Positions 19,928 to 29,288 of a stretch of 41,203 nt of DNA are shown in pieces (position 1 is the first letter of the stretch; each line of letters opens with the position of its first letter). The position numbers and the translations under genes are program-made. Source of the DNA: Acidobacteriota bacterium (GTDB taxonomy: Bacteria; Actinomycetota; Acidimicrobiia; Acidimicrobiales; RAAP-2); NCBI GenBank assembly GCA_019352095.1, contig JABBNY010000002.1, forward strand, positions 4,893 through 46,095. The letters run 5' to 3'. Under the pieces are notes generated by a model, which had not been told where the DNA came from, made no database searches, and saw nothing but the letters and a program-made list of their open reading frames with translations.

Positions 19928-20936
19928 GTGGACCTGTCTTTATTCGGCGGTGACCAATGGCGTCGAGCGTCTGGTAGATGGCCTGGATGACGTCGTTCTC
20001 CGACGGCAGCGCAGCGCTCTCCAGACTCTTCGAATACGGCATCGGCACCTCGGCCATGGCCACTCTTCGCACCGGAGCGTCGAGGTAGTCAAATGCCCCG
20101 TCAGAAATCGACGCCGCAACTTCGGCACCGATGCCGTAGGTGAGCCAGTCGTCCTCCAAGATGACCGCGGCGTGGGTCTTCTTCACCGACTCGACGATCG
20201 TCTCGCGGTCCAATGGTCGAAGACTGCGCAGGTCGATGACTTCGATGTCGAGACCCTCGTGGTCCGCCAATTGGTCGGCGATCTTCTTCGCGACGTGCGC
20301 CATGCGCGAGTAGCCAATCAGGGTCAGATGGTGGCCCTCTCGTGTGACGGCGGCCTGGCCAATGACACCAGGGGTGTCGTGATTGGGCACTTCACCTTTG
20401 GTGTTGTACAGGGCCAGGTTCTCAAGAAAAATAACCGGGTCGTCATCACGGATGGCCGCGATCAATAGAGCCTTTGCGTCAGCCGGGGTACTCGGAGCTA
20501 CAACCTTGAGTCCCGGGACAAAGGCGTAGTAGAGCTCGATGTTCTGTGAGTGTGTCGCACCCAGTTGCTGACCGCCACCACCGGGCGTACGTATCACCAT
20601 CGGCACTTTGGCCTGGCCACCGAACATCCCGTAGATCTTGGCCGCATGGTTCACGATCTGGTCGATCGCGAGTAACGAGAAGTTGATCGTCATGATCTCA
20701 ACGACTGGGCGTAGCCCCAACATCGCCGCGCCGATCGCGGCGCCGGTGAAGCCCTCCTCCGCGATTGGCGTGTCACGTACGCGCTTCTCGCCGAACTCTT
20801 CGAGCAGACCGGCCGTGATCTTGTAGGAGCCTTCGAAGACGCCGATCTCTTCGCCGATGAGAAACACGTTCTCGTCGCGCAGCATCTCAGAGCGCAACGT
20901 GTCGTGCAGGGCCTGGCGGTAGGACATCAAAGTCAT
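19920..20936 (-). CDS. pdhB: 2-oxo acid (pyruvate) dehydrogenase E1 component beta subunit
   Basis: RQALHDTLRSEMLRDENVFLIGEEIGVFEGSYKITAGLLEEFGEKRVRDTPIAEEGFTGAAIGAAMLGLRPVVEIM. Confidence 0.94.
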   Translation of the reverse strand: MTLMSYRQALHDTLRSEMLRDENVFLIGEEIGVFEGSYKITAGLLEEFGEKRVRDTPIAEEGFTGAAIGAAMLGLRPVVEIMTINFSLLAIDQIVNHAAKIYGMFGGQAKVPMVIRTPGGGGQQLGATHSQNIELYYAFVPGLKVVAPSTPADAKALLIAAIRDDDPVIFLENLALYNTKGEVPNHDTPGVIGQAAVTREGHHLTLIGYSRMAHVAKKIADQLADHEGLDIEVIDLRSLRPLDRETIVESVKKTHAAVILEDDWLTYGIGAEVAASISDGAFDYLDAPVRRVAMAEVPMPYSKSLESAALPSENDVIQAIYQTLDAIGHRRIKTGPHD

Positions 20937-22039
20937 TGGTCTGCTCCACTGGTGAGGGTAGTGACGAAGAGGGGCTGGCCCGGCAAACGTCGCGAATCGT
21001 TGGGTACTTCTGAGGCGTAGTTGTAGTCGAAAAGCGTCTGCTCGTCAGGGAACGCGCTGGCTTCGGCGAACGTGCTGATCTCTTCGACGTTGGCGAGTAC
21101 CTCGTGGTCCAGTGTTAGTAGCGACTCTTCATCGGTAATGCCCTGGGCGATAAGGCGAGCCGCCAACGTGTGCACCGGGTCATGTTCCTTCAGACTCGCG
21201 ACCTCATCGGCGGAGCGGTACTTGGCCGGGTCGACGACCGAGTGGCCACGCAGTCGTTCACACACCACTTCGAGTAGATAGGGACGTCCACCTCGGGCCA
21301 CTTCAACGGCGTGCTTACCCGCCAGGGCGACGGCGACCGGGTCAAGCCCGTCGACGCGCGCCGATTCAATTTGGTAGGCGGCCCCTCGCTTATAGAGTTC
21401 GGGTTCAGCCGAGGACTTCTCGACGCTGGTACCCATGCCCAAACGGTTGTTGATGATCACGTAGACAATCGGCAGTCGCCAGAGGGACGCTATGTTGAGC
21501 GATTCGTGGAAGGCCCCGATGTTGGTGGTGCCGTCACCCATCGTGCACATGACGACCTCTTCGCCGGATCGATAGTCGATCGCGAGCGCCGCACCCGTGG
21601 CGAGCGGGATCTGCCCACCGACGATGCCGTAACCTCCGAGCATGCGGTGCGCGGTGTCGAACATGTGCATAGAACCGCCCCAACCCTTGGACACGCCGTC
21701 GACGCGACCGTAGAGTTCGGCCATAATGCGCCTGGGATCGATGCCACGCGCAATGGCGTAGCCGTGCTCGCGGTAGTTGGTGAAGAGGTAGTCGGTTGGC
21801 TGCAGGGCTGACATGAGACCGACGACGGTCGCTTCCTCACCCAGATTCAAGTGGCAGTAGCCTCCGATCAGGGCTTGGGTATAGCCGCGCGCGGCTCGCT
21901 CTTCGAAACGACGAATGAACAACATCTCGCGGTAGAAATCAAGCAAGCCCTGGGCATCCGGCTCAACCTGGACCGGCGCGGTCTTGGCTCGAGGCGTGCG
22001 CGCCGGGGGCTTTCGGGGGGTCCGCTTCCGGTCGGTCAT
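20933..22039 (-). CDS. pdhA: 2-oxo acid (pyruvate) dehydrogenase E1 component alpha subunit
   Basis: MLFIRRFEERAARGYTQALIGGYCHLNLGEEA...GDGTTNIGAFHESLNIASLWRLPIVYVIINN (ThDP motif). 4-bp overlap with pdhB. Confidence 0.94.
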   Translation of the reverse strand: MTDRKRTPRKPPARTPRAKTAPVQVEPDAQGLLDFYREMLFIRRFEERAARGYTQALIGGYCHLNLGEEATVVGLMSALQPTDYLFTNYREHGYAIARGIDPRRIMAELYGRVDGVSKGWGGSMHMFDTAHRMLGGYGIVGGQIPLATGAALAIDYRSGEEVVMCTMGDGTTNIGAFHESLNIASLWRLPIVYVIINNRLGMGTSVEKSSAEPELYKRGAAYQIESARVDGLDPVAVALAGKHAVEVARGGRPYLLEVVCERLRGHSVVDPAKYRSADEVASLKEHDPVHTLAARLIAQGITDEESLLTLDHEVLANVEEISTFAEASAFPDEQTLFDYNYASEVPNDSRRLPGQPLFVTTLTSGADQ

Positions 22040-22422
22040 GGAGAATTACCTTTCAGTTGCTTTCACAGGTCGAACGTGCCACGTCCCAGTGGTTGTGTCA
22101 TGTGCAGCAATTGACAGCCTATTTCATCAGCGCAATACTAAATCGTGCGGGCGATATGGGTTCCGAACGAAGCGATACAGGAGAACGTTCCACGCAAGAT
22201 ACTCGCGAGTACGCCTACGCAGTGCCGTGATTTGGGGAACACGAATGACCACTCAGGTCGCATCATTGTGCCTCGGTAGTCAGTTGGTCCGTCGTGTCAC
22301 CGTCTCGCTGCACTTCGTACGTGGTCGCATCATGGATATAGATGTCGAGTGAAAGGTAGAAGCGTGTCACTTCGCACAACGTGGCCCCAGGCCACACGCG
22401 GCCGAAGTGCGCGCGCACAGCA

Positions 22423-24123
22423 ATGACAACCCCCACTGAGACATTCCGTATCGCGCGCGATTTCCTGCTCGCGAATCGTACGGACTACAACACGGCCTAC
22501 GAGCAGTTCCAATGGCCCACCTTCGAGAACTTCAACTTCGCACTCGATTGGTTCGACGCCGTACTCGCGGTCGAACAAGCCGACCAGCCCGGACTACGGA
22601 TCATCGAGGATGATGGCACCGACCGGTCCTATACGTTCGCCGAGCTCTCGCGACGCTCGAATCAGGTGGCGAATTGGCTTCGCCAAGAAGGTGTGGTTCG
22701 TGGCACCCGCGTCTTGGTGGTCCTCGGCAACCAGGTGGAACTTTGGGAGACGACGCTCGCACTGATGAAACTTGGTGCGGTGTTGATTCCCGCAACGACC
22801 CTGTTGACCCCAACTGACATGGCGGACCGGGTGTCGAGAGCGAACGCCGGCGCCGTCATCATCCGACCCGAGCTCACCGAGCGCTTCGACGACGTGCCTG
22901 GTTCATATTTGCGCGTCGTAACTGGTCCCGCACAACCTGGTTGGCTCAGTTACAACGAAAGCCATTCGAGCAATGAGCATTTCGTGCCTGACGGACCCAC
23001 CAAGGCGGACGACCCCCTCCTCATCTACTTCACCTCGGGCACGACCGCACTGCCCAAACTGGTCGAACACACCCATACGAGCTATCCCGTCGGCCACCTC
23101 AGCACGATGTACTGGATTGGAATTCGTCCCGGTGACGTGCACCTCAACGTCTCGAGTCCCGGATGGGCGAAGCACGCCTGGTCGTGCGTGTTCGCACCTT
23201 GGATCGCTGGTGCGACGACGTGCCTCTTCAACTACGAACGCTTCGACGCACGTGCAATGTTAGACGTGCTTCGCGATGCACGGGTGACGACATTCTGTGC
23301 GCCGCCGACGGTGTGGCGCATGTTGATCCAACAAGACATGTCGGCTTGGTCAACATCACTTCGCGAACTCGTCGGTGCTGGCGAGCCGCTCAACGCCGAG
23401 GTCATCGACCGGGTGCACGATGCGTGGGGCCTCACCATCCGTGACGGCTTCGGTCAAACCGAGACAACGGTGCAGATCGGCAATTCACCGGGTCAGGAAG
23501 TCATTGCGGGGTCCATGGGGCGCCCGATCCCCGGGTACCGTATCGACCTCGTCGATCCGGGCAGCGACGAGACCGCCGAAGAAGGCGAAATCTGCGTTCG
23601 CTGCGAGCCAACGAAGCCGGTAGGTGTGATGGCGGGCTACCGCACCGCGCACGGACCTGACGCCGAACGCAACGAGGCGGCTTTCGCCGGCGGTCGATAC
23701 CACACGGGCGACCTGGCCCGCCGCGACGAACGTGGTTACATCACCTACGTCGGACGCACCGATGACGTCTTCAAATCAAGCGACTATCGCATCAGTCCCT
23801 TCGAGCTCGAGAGCGTGCTGATCGAACACCCTGCGGTCGCCGAAGCCGCCGTCGTGCCGGCGCCCGATGAGTTACGCCTCGCCGTACCCAAGGCCTACAT
23901 AGCTCTCGTCGCCGGACAGACGCCGTCCAGAGAGCTCGCGGACGACATCTTGCGTCATTGTCGCGAACGACTCGCTGGCTACAAGCGGGTTCGTCGTCTG
24001 GAATTCGCGGAGTTGCCAAAGACCATCAGCGGCAAGATCCGTCGAGTCCAACTTCGTGCGCTCGAGAACGACCACGTCGGATCACGTACTGCCGATGAAT
24101 ACCGTGAAGAGGATTTCGAGTGA
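22423..24123 (+). CDS. AMP-binding acyl-CoA synthetase (MACS-like)
   Basis: YFTSGTTALPKLVEHTHTSYPVGHLSTMYW...DGFGQTETT...YHTGDLARRDERGYITYVGRTDDVFKSSDYRISPFELES...PKTISGKIRR. Confidence 0.93.
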   Translation: MTTPTETFRIARDFLLANRTDYNTAYEQFQWPTFENFNFALDWFDAVLAVEQADQPGLRIIEDDGTDRSYTFAELSRRSNQVANWLRQEGVVRGTRVLVVLGNQVELWETTLALMKLGAVLIPATTLLTPTDMADRVSRANAGAVIIRPELTERFDDVPGSYLRVVTGPAQPGWLSYNESHSSNEHFVPDGPTKADDPLLIYFTSGTTALPKLVEHTHTSYPVGHLSTMYWIGIRPGDVHLNVSSPGWAKHAWSCVFAPWIAGATTCLFNYERFDARAMLDVLRDARVTTFCAPPTVWRMLIQQDMSAWSTSLRELVGAGEPLNAEVIDRVHDAWGLTIRDGFGQTETTVQIGNSPGQEVIAGSMGRPIPGYRIDLVDPGSDETAEEGEICVRCEPTKPVGVMAGYRTAHGPDAERNEAAFAGGRYHTGDLARRDERGYITYVGRTDDVFKSSDYRISPFELESVLIEHPAVAEAAVVPAPDELRLAVPKAYIALVAGQTPSRELADDILRHCRERLAGYKRVRRLEFAELPKTISGKIRRVQLRALENDHVGSRTADEYREEDFE

Positions 24124-25589
24124 AACTCACGTCGTCCAGTGCCGGGGTCGCGCTTCACTAACACCCTCGCGTAGATGTACGCAAGGATCACAACAACGGC
24201 CGCCATGTAGGGGTACCAACTGAACGGCGCCGGCTGACCGGGCTTGATCAAGTAGTAGATCGGCACCAGAATCCATAGGATGCCGAGCACCGGTAGGACC
24301 GCGTGGCGGAACGGGTTGTACATGTCCGCGTGGTACTTCTTGTAATAGAAGGGCAACGCCAGGTTGCTCAGTCCGTAGACGAGCAAGAGCAGGATCGTAC
24401 CGAAGGTCGAGGATTCGACGAACATCGTCAAGGCGCTCATGGAGCCTGACGTCGCGTGACCACCAATGATGTGACCGAGTCCCCAGATACCGATGATGGC
24501 GAGGCCGAGTCCCAAGAAGGTGAACAATGCGTTCATCGGCGTGCGGCGCGTCGAGTGGACCTTGCCGATCACCGAGGGAAGAAGTCCTTCGCGGCCTGCG
24601 TTGAAGATCAGTCGTGCCTGGGAGTTCGTTCCTGCGATCAGTGCGCCGAGCGTCGAGGTCATGCCCGCGAGGAACGCGAAGAAGAGCGCGACCGCGAAAA
24701 CTTCCTTCGCGACTGACAGGAACGGTATCGCGGCACTGCTGAGCGCGGCGTTGTCGCCCTTGAAGCCAACGACCGTGGAGTACGCGAAGAAGGTGTAGGC
24801 GACCAACATGATGATGATCGACGTGAACACCGCCTTGGGTACGTTCTTGCGGGGATTGTCAGTCTCTTCCGCGAGCGCCGCCGAATTCTCCCATCCAATG
24901 AAGAGGTAGATCGCGAGTGGGAAACCCGCAGCGAGACCCTTGAAGCCACCCGTGATGTTCTTCGGCTCAAAGGGCTGGAAGTTGATGTGGCTGTGGAACT
25001 TGATCAACGCGAGAACGCTGACGAGGACCATGATCACCATCTCGAACGCGAAGAAGAAGCCCGCGAGCTTCGTCGAGATCGAGATCCCTCGAATCATCAT
25101 GAATGCGGCGAACGCCAAGAAGATCAGTACCCAGATGATCCACGGCACACTCTGTAAGCCCGCAACGTTGTAGTTCTGCAGGATCATCTGAAAGAAACCG
25201 CCGACGATCGAAATCACCGACGCCATCGCCGCGATGTATCCGGCGCCCGTCAGGATCGCGGTGATGACCGCCGCTTTTCCTCCGAAGGTTTTGCCGATGA
25301 ATGAGATGAAGCCTCCCGTTGACGGCAACACCTTGGTGAATTCTGACAGCGTGTTACCGAGGAACAAGATCGCAATGCCCGCTGCGATAATGGTGAGCGG
25401 TGACGCGAGGCCCGCGGTAAACGCGAGGTAACCGAAACCGAAGTAAAAGCTCATCGCCGGACCGATGTTGGCCATCGTCGCCGCTGAAATATCCAACAAT
25501 CCGAGTACGCCTTGGCGTAGCCGCTGATGCTCGCCTGGCACTACCTCCAACTTCGCACCGAGTGATTCTGGTGTGAATCCATCGCTCAT
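23979..25589 (-). CDS. APC superfamily amino acid permease with antisense C-terminal extension
   Basis: APC helices and WENSAALAEETDNPRKNVPKAVF. C-terminal ~47 aa (SKSSSRYSSAVRD...) read antisense through the acyl-CoA synthetase 3' end. Confidence 0.88.
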   Translation of the reverse strand: MSDGFTPESLGAKLEVVPGEHQRLRQGVLGLLDISAATMANIGPAMSFYFGFGYLAFTAGLASPLTIIAAGIAILFLGNTLSEFTKVLPSTGGFISFIGKTFGGKAAVITAILTGAGYIAAMASVISIVGGFFQMILQNYNVAGLQSVPWIIWVLIFLAFAAFMMIRGISISTKLAGFFFAFEMVIMVLVSVLALIKFHSHINFQPFEPKNITGGFKGLAAGFPLAIYLFIGWENSAALAEETDNPRKNVPKAVFTSIIIMLVAYTFFAYSTVVGFKGDNAALSSAAIPFLSVAKEVFAVALFFAFLAGMTSTLGALIAGTNSQARLIFNAGREGLLPSVIGKVHSTRRTPMNALFTFLGLGLAIIGIWGLGHIIGGHATSGSMSALTMFVESSTFGTILLLLVYGLSNLALPFYYKKYHADMYNPFRHAVLPVLGILWILVPIYYLIKPGQPAPFSWYPYMAAVVVILAYIYARVLVKRDPGTGRREFHSKSSSRYSSAVRDPTWSFSSARSWTRRILPLMVFGNSANSRRRTRL

Positions 25590-25731
25590 TGCCCCTCCAT
25601 CTACTAGCGCGAACCAAATTCATGGTGTCACTTGCGCTCGCCGTTGAGCGCCTTTGAAGAAACGTAGTTGAGTCCGACCGCCACAATGGTCCGAAATTCC
25701 AATTATTTGCTGAAATATGCTCCTTCGGTGG

Positions 25732-25747
25732 TGGCGGGCGCCCGCCA
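25732..25747. repeat. 16-bp perfect palindrome
   Basis: TGGCGGGCGCCCGCCA, intergenic, upstream of the permease. Confidence 0.5.
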
Positions 25748-26061
25748 TTCACGTTCGCGGCTTCACGGTCACCCCCATGCGACAATTCTTCACACGTCGA
25801 CAGTCGCAATTGGGATCGCGAACGACCAGGTCAGCGCGCCACGCGCGTGGGCAACGGGTGTCGCCGCCCACGTGTTTCCTTCTTGAAGCGCTCACGCCAC
25901 GGGGGCTCTGAGTTGCGGCCCCGGACAACTTCACGATGCTGGCGGTGACCTCCGCGCACCTTCCTCGGTCCATCGCTGTTGTCACGCCTTTCGACGCGTT
26001 GAGTCCGGGCCTGACGACGCCTCGGACGAAACGGACTCGCCCCGTGGAAATTGGCAGTGGG

Positions 26062-26679
26062 CTAGTCCGGTGGGTTCATCCGCGCGGCGACGCCTCGTTG
26101 GACCAAAGTGCCCTGCTCAAAATTTGCACGAACATTGAGCCGATCAATTTCCTGACGGTTCTGGGACAACTTCGCCTTAGCCTCTATTGAAGTGACAGTG
26201 ATCTCAATGCCAACAATCGCTTGAAGTTGCCCGTCGCGATAACGCGCGTCCAGGTCGTCCACCAACCATTCTTCTTCACTTCCCTGCTCGAAGTGATGTG
26301 TGAGGGAACGGACCTGGTCGTGTTTCCACTGCAGGTCGGTATGCAGGGTCAAGGTCCCACGCACTTCGGCCGCGGCGTAGTTCCACGTCGGCACCGTGTT
26401 TGGATTCTCGAATCGACTGGGATAGTTACGTGGACTCACGTACGCGCTGGCGGCCACGAAGAGTGCGAGAACGTCGCTCCCGTCACTCGCCGACTTCCAC
26501 CACGGGTTGGCCTTGGCGACGTGCGCGGAGAGCGATCTGCGGTCTTCACTTACGAGCACGGGGACGAAGACACTCGCGAGTCCCTCACTCGCGGTTATCA
26601 CCAACATCCCCGCACCGGCGTCGGTGACGACCCGCCAGGCCTCGTCATCTGACACTGCGAAGTTCACCGGAACGTACAT
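26062..26679 (-). CDS. PaiB-like FMN-binding negative transcriptional regulator
   Basis: MYVPVNFAVSDDEAWRVV...LSAHVAKANPWWK...AYVSPRNYPSRFENPNTVPTWNYAAAEVRGTL. Confidence 0.92.
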   Translation of the reverse strand: MYVPVNFAVSDDEAWRVVTDAGAGMLVITASEGLASVFVPVLVSEDRRSLSAHVAKANPWWKSASDGSDVLALFVAASAYVSPRNYPSRFENPNTVPTWNYAAAEVRGTLTLHTDLQWKHDQVRSLTHHFEQGSEEEWLVDDLDARYRDGQLQAIVGIEITVTSIEAKAKLSQNRQEIDRLNVRANFEQGTLVQRGVAARMNPPD

Positions 26680-26720
26680 GATCCCATTGTTCCACGCACC
26701 GGCGTGCGCAGCATGATGAA

Positions 26721-28148
26721 CTAGGCGAGGTCCAACACAGCGTCGAGTCGCTCAAACCCCGGCGCCGTCACCGCCCAGGGATACGCCGATTCCATCAGTG
26801 TCGCGACGTCCACCAATCGATAGTCGTGATAGTGCGGGGCGGTGATCTGCAACCCGAACGGCAAGCCAGAGGGGAGATGGCCAAACGGGATGCTGATCGC
26901 AGGATTACCCGTCACGTTCTGCACCGCGGTCGAATAGACGTCGGGGGTCAGACCACGCACGTCGGTGTCGGCGCTCATGCGCCCGTCCGCGAGCCAGCCC
27001 GGCGCCGCCACGGTGGGCGTCACCAACAATCCATTGTCCTCGAGCAGTTCGTCAATTCTTCGCACATAGACATAGCGCCGTCGACGAGCACCTAGATACT
27101 CGTCAACAGTGACACCGAGCCCAGTCGTGAGGAACTCGCGGGTCGCAACATGGAACTCATCCATATGCTCGATCACCCACGCACGGCCGAGCGACGCCAC
27201 GTGCTCGGCCGTGGTCACCGTGAACCAGTCGAGGTCCGGATCTCCATCGGCGAAGAATCCGTCGGCTTCTATCCACGTCGCCTTCGTGCCGAGCCGATCT
27301 TCAATCGCCTCCACGCCCGAGCGAAGGAGTGACGACACCGCGGGAGAAAGCGGTCCGAGCGGTGAGGTACGCTCGGCGGCGAACAACGAAACCGGTCGAT
27401 CGTCGTGACGGGCCCAGTGGCTGGTGAGCGCGTTCGGTGGTGACGTCGGGTCGCCGGCGATCCGTCCGCGCATGACGTCGAGCAAAAGACGCAGGTCATC
27501 ACACGAAGTCGCAAAGGGACCGTCAGTCGAGTAATCGATCCAATCAGGTGCCGGCCAGCGTCCGATGACACCATTGGTCGGCTTCAATCCGACCAAGCCG
27601 CACAGTGACGCGGGAATTCGAATCGACCCGCCACCGTCGGTGGCGGTGGCCACACCCACCAAGCCGGCGGCGACCGCGGCGGCCGAACCACCGCTCGAAC
27701 CGCCGGGCGAGTAGTCGAGGTTCCAGGGGTTACGCGTCACACCGGTCAGGAGATTCGCCGTGTAACCCTCGATCGCGAACTCCGGGAGCGTCGACTTGCC
27801 GAGCACCACCGCGCCTTCTGCCAACAAGCGGCCGGGCACGACACCGTTCGCGGTCGCCGGCGCGGCATCGCGCAGAGCGAGTGAGCCCTTGCGGGTGGGA
27901 TGTCCGCGAAGGTCGTCAAGATCCTTCACCAACGTGGGGACACCGAGCAGCCTGCCCTGGGTTATCCGTTCATCATCGATTCGGGTTGCCTCGCGCAGTG
28001 CACTGTCATAGAAGGTCTCCGCAGTGACGTTGAGCGGGCCCGCACGCTCGAGGCGCTCGATCGACGCCGTGACCAGTGCAGTCGCGCTGATGCGTCGTTC
28101 GCGCACCGCCGCAGCCAACACGTGCAACGTACCGGGGCGAGCACTCAT
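26721..28148 (-). CDS. Amidase signature family protein
   Basis: GVPTLVKDL...[15 protein letters not shown]...[52 protein letters not shown]; start taken at [10 protein letters not shown]. Confidence 0.93.
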   Translation of the reverse strand: MSARPGTLHVLAAAVRERRISATALVTASIERLERAGPLNVTAETFYDSALREATRIDDERITQGRLLGVPTLVKDLDDLRGHPTRKGSLALRDAAPATANGVVPGRLLAEGAVVLGKSTLPEFAIEGYTANLLTGVTRNPWNLDYSPGGSSGGSAAAVAAGLVGVATATDGGGSIRIPASLCGLVGLKPTNGVIGRWPAPDWIDYSTDGPFATSCDDLRLLLDVMRGRIAGDPTSPPNALTSHWARHDDRPVSLFAAERTSPLGPLSPAVSSLLRSGVEAIEDRLGTKATWIEADGFFADGDPDLDWFTVTTAEHVASLGRAWVIEHMDEFHVATREFLTTGLGVTVDEYLGARRRRYVYVRRIDELLEDNGLLVTPTVAAPGWLADGRMSADTDVRGLTPDVYSTAVQNVTGNPAISIPFGHLPSGLPFGLQITAPHYHDYRLVDVATLMESAYPWAVTAPGFERLDAVLDLA

Positions 28149-28694
28149 CGAGGACCAGCGCCATGGCGCGCGACAACGACACGTGCGCGACGGCGAGTAT
28201 CGAAGCCACCCACCTCGTCGTATCGAGCAGTCCGCCGGTTGCAATCAACGAAAGTGGCCACGTTCGGACTCTAATTTGTGCTGAGGTGTCAATCCGTCAA
28301 GTGACTCCCTAGACCCGCGCGCGGGTGGCCACTAGTGATCACCGACCGGCGTCCCCGGGTCGAGTGTTATCAACCGGAAGGCCGGCGCTGGGCTTGTGGC
28401 CCCCGTGAACGATTCGAGCGTCGCCGCGCCGTGCCCGAGAGTTGGTGGCATAGTGAACGGCGTCCTGGTCCCGCGTGAACGTGACAATCTTTAGAGAGGT
28501 GTCGTGACGAGTGAGGTGAGGCACGCATGTACGAACCAGCACTCGGTTACAACTTCGTGTCCAACCTCGTGCCGCGACACGTGTCGCTCCCATTTTCGCG
28601 ACAAAACGGCAGTCGCCACGACCACTGGCCACCGATTGAAGTGAACGATGAACTTTCTAAATAAAAAGAATAGTTTGAGTTTCAGTCCGCTAGA

Positions 28695-29177
28695 TTGGCC
28701 CGAATGGAATTGGTGAACGTCGAAATTCGAGAGGCGACGATTTCGGACATTCCGGAATGCGCAGCCATGATCGCCGCGCACGAAGCCGGTGACGTCAAGT
28801 ATTGGCAGGAACGCTTCGAGGCCGATCTCGGTAATCCTCGAAGGTCGTTCCTCGTAGCATCGTTCAACGATCAAGTCATTGGCTACGGCCACACCGTCCG
28901 CCACGACCAGGTAATCCTTGACGAAGAAGCCGGCCCCGACGGCTACTTTCTGAGCGGCCTACTCGTCACGCCCGACCTTCGTCGCGGGGGCGTGGGAAGC
29001 AAGTTGACGGGTGCACGCATCGATCGGTTGCGCGAACGGACCGACATGATCTATTACTACGCCGACCCCGAAAACGAGGCCACGATCTCCATGCACGCCC
29101 GCCTCGGTTTCAAGGAGTTTCGTTCGATGACCCGTTTTGGCAAGCCCTTCACGTTGTTCCGCCTCGATCTGCGCTAG
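28695..29177 (+). CDS. GNAT family N-acetyltransferase
   Basis: VEIREATISDIPECAAMIAAHE...GYFLSGLLVTPDLRRGGVGSKLTGARIDRLRE...NEATISMHARLGFKEF. Confidence 0.92.
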   Translation: MARMELVNVEIREATISDIPECAAMIAAHEAGDVKYWQERFEADLGNPRRSFLVASFNDQVIGYGHTVRHDQVILDEEAGPDGYFLSGLLVTPDLRRGGVGSKLTGARIDRLRERTDMIYYYADPENEATISMHARLGFKEFRSMTRFGKPFTLFRLDLR

Positions 29178-29288
29178 ACCACGCTTCTCGCACGAGCCTC
29201 TGTGATGTCTGCGACACTCGCGCGCCACATCAGCCAGCTCGACCCTCTCGTGAGCACCTGTCATCGCGAGTAGCGGTCGAGCATGTGA

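Noticed and set aside
22093-22113. TGTCA-N11-TGACA upstream of pdhA, resembling the operator motif
   Set aside because: Arm spacing differs (21 bp versus 19 bp) and the core TCAAG/CTTGA is absent; not enough to include in the XRE-cupin regulon.
27605-28027. 140-aa plus-strand ORF antisense to the amidase
   Set aside because: Arg/Ser/Pro/His-rich antisense shadow of a well-supported amidase.
28313-28326. 14-bp palindrome ACCCGCGCGCGGGT
   Set aside because: Simple alternating GC sequence, expected in GC-rich DNA; no linked promoter or repeat context.
28339-28632. Small minus-strand ORFs between the amidase and GNAT genes
   Set aside because: No recognisable domain or RBS in any frame; treated as intergenic.
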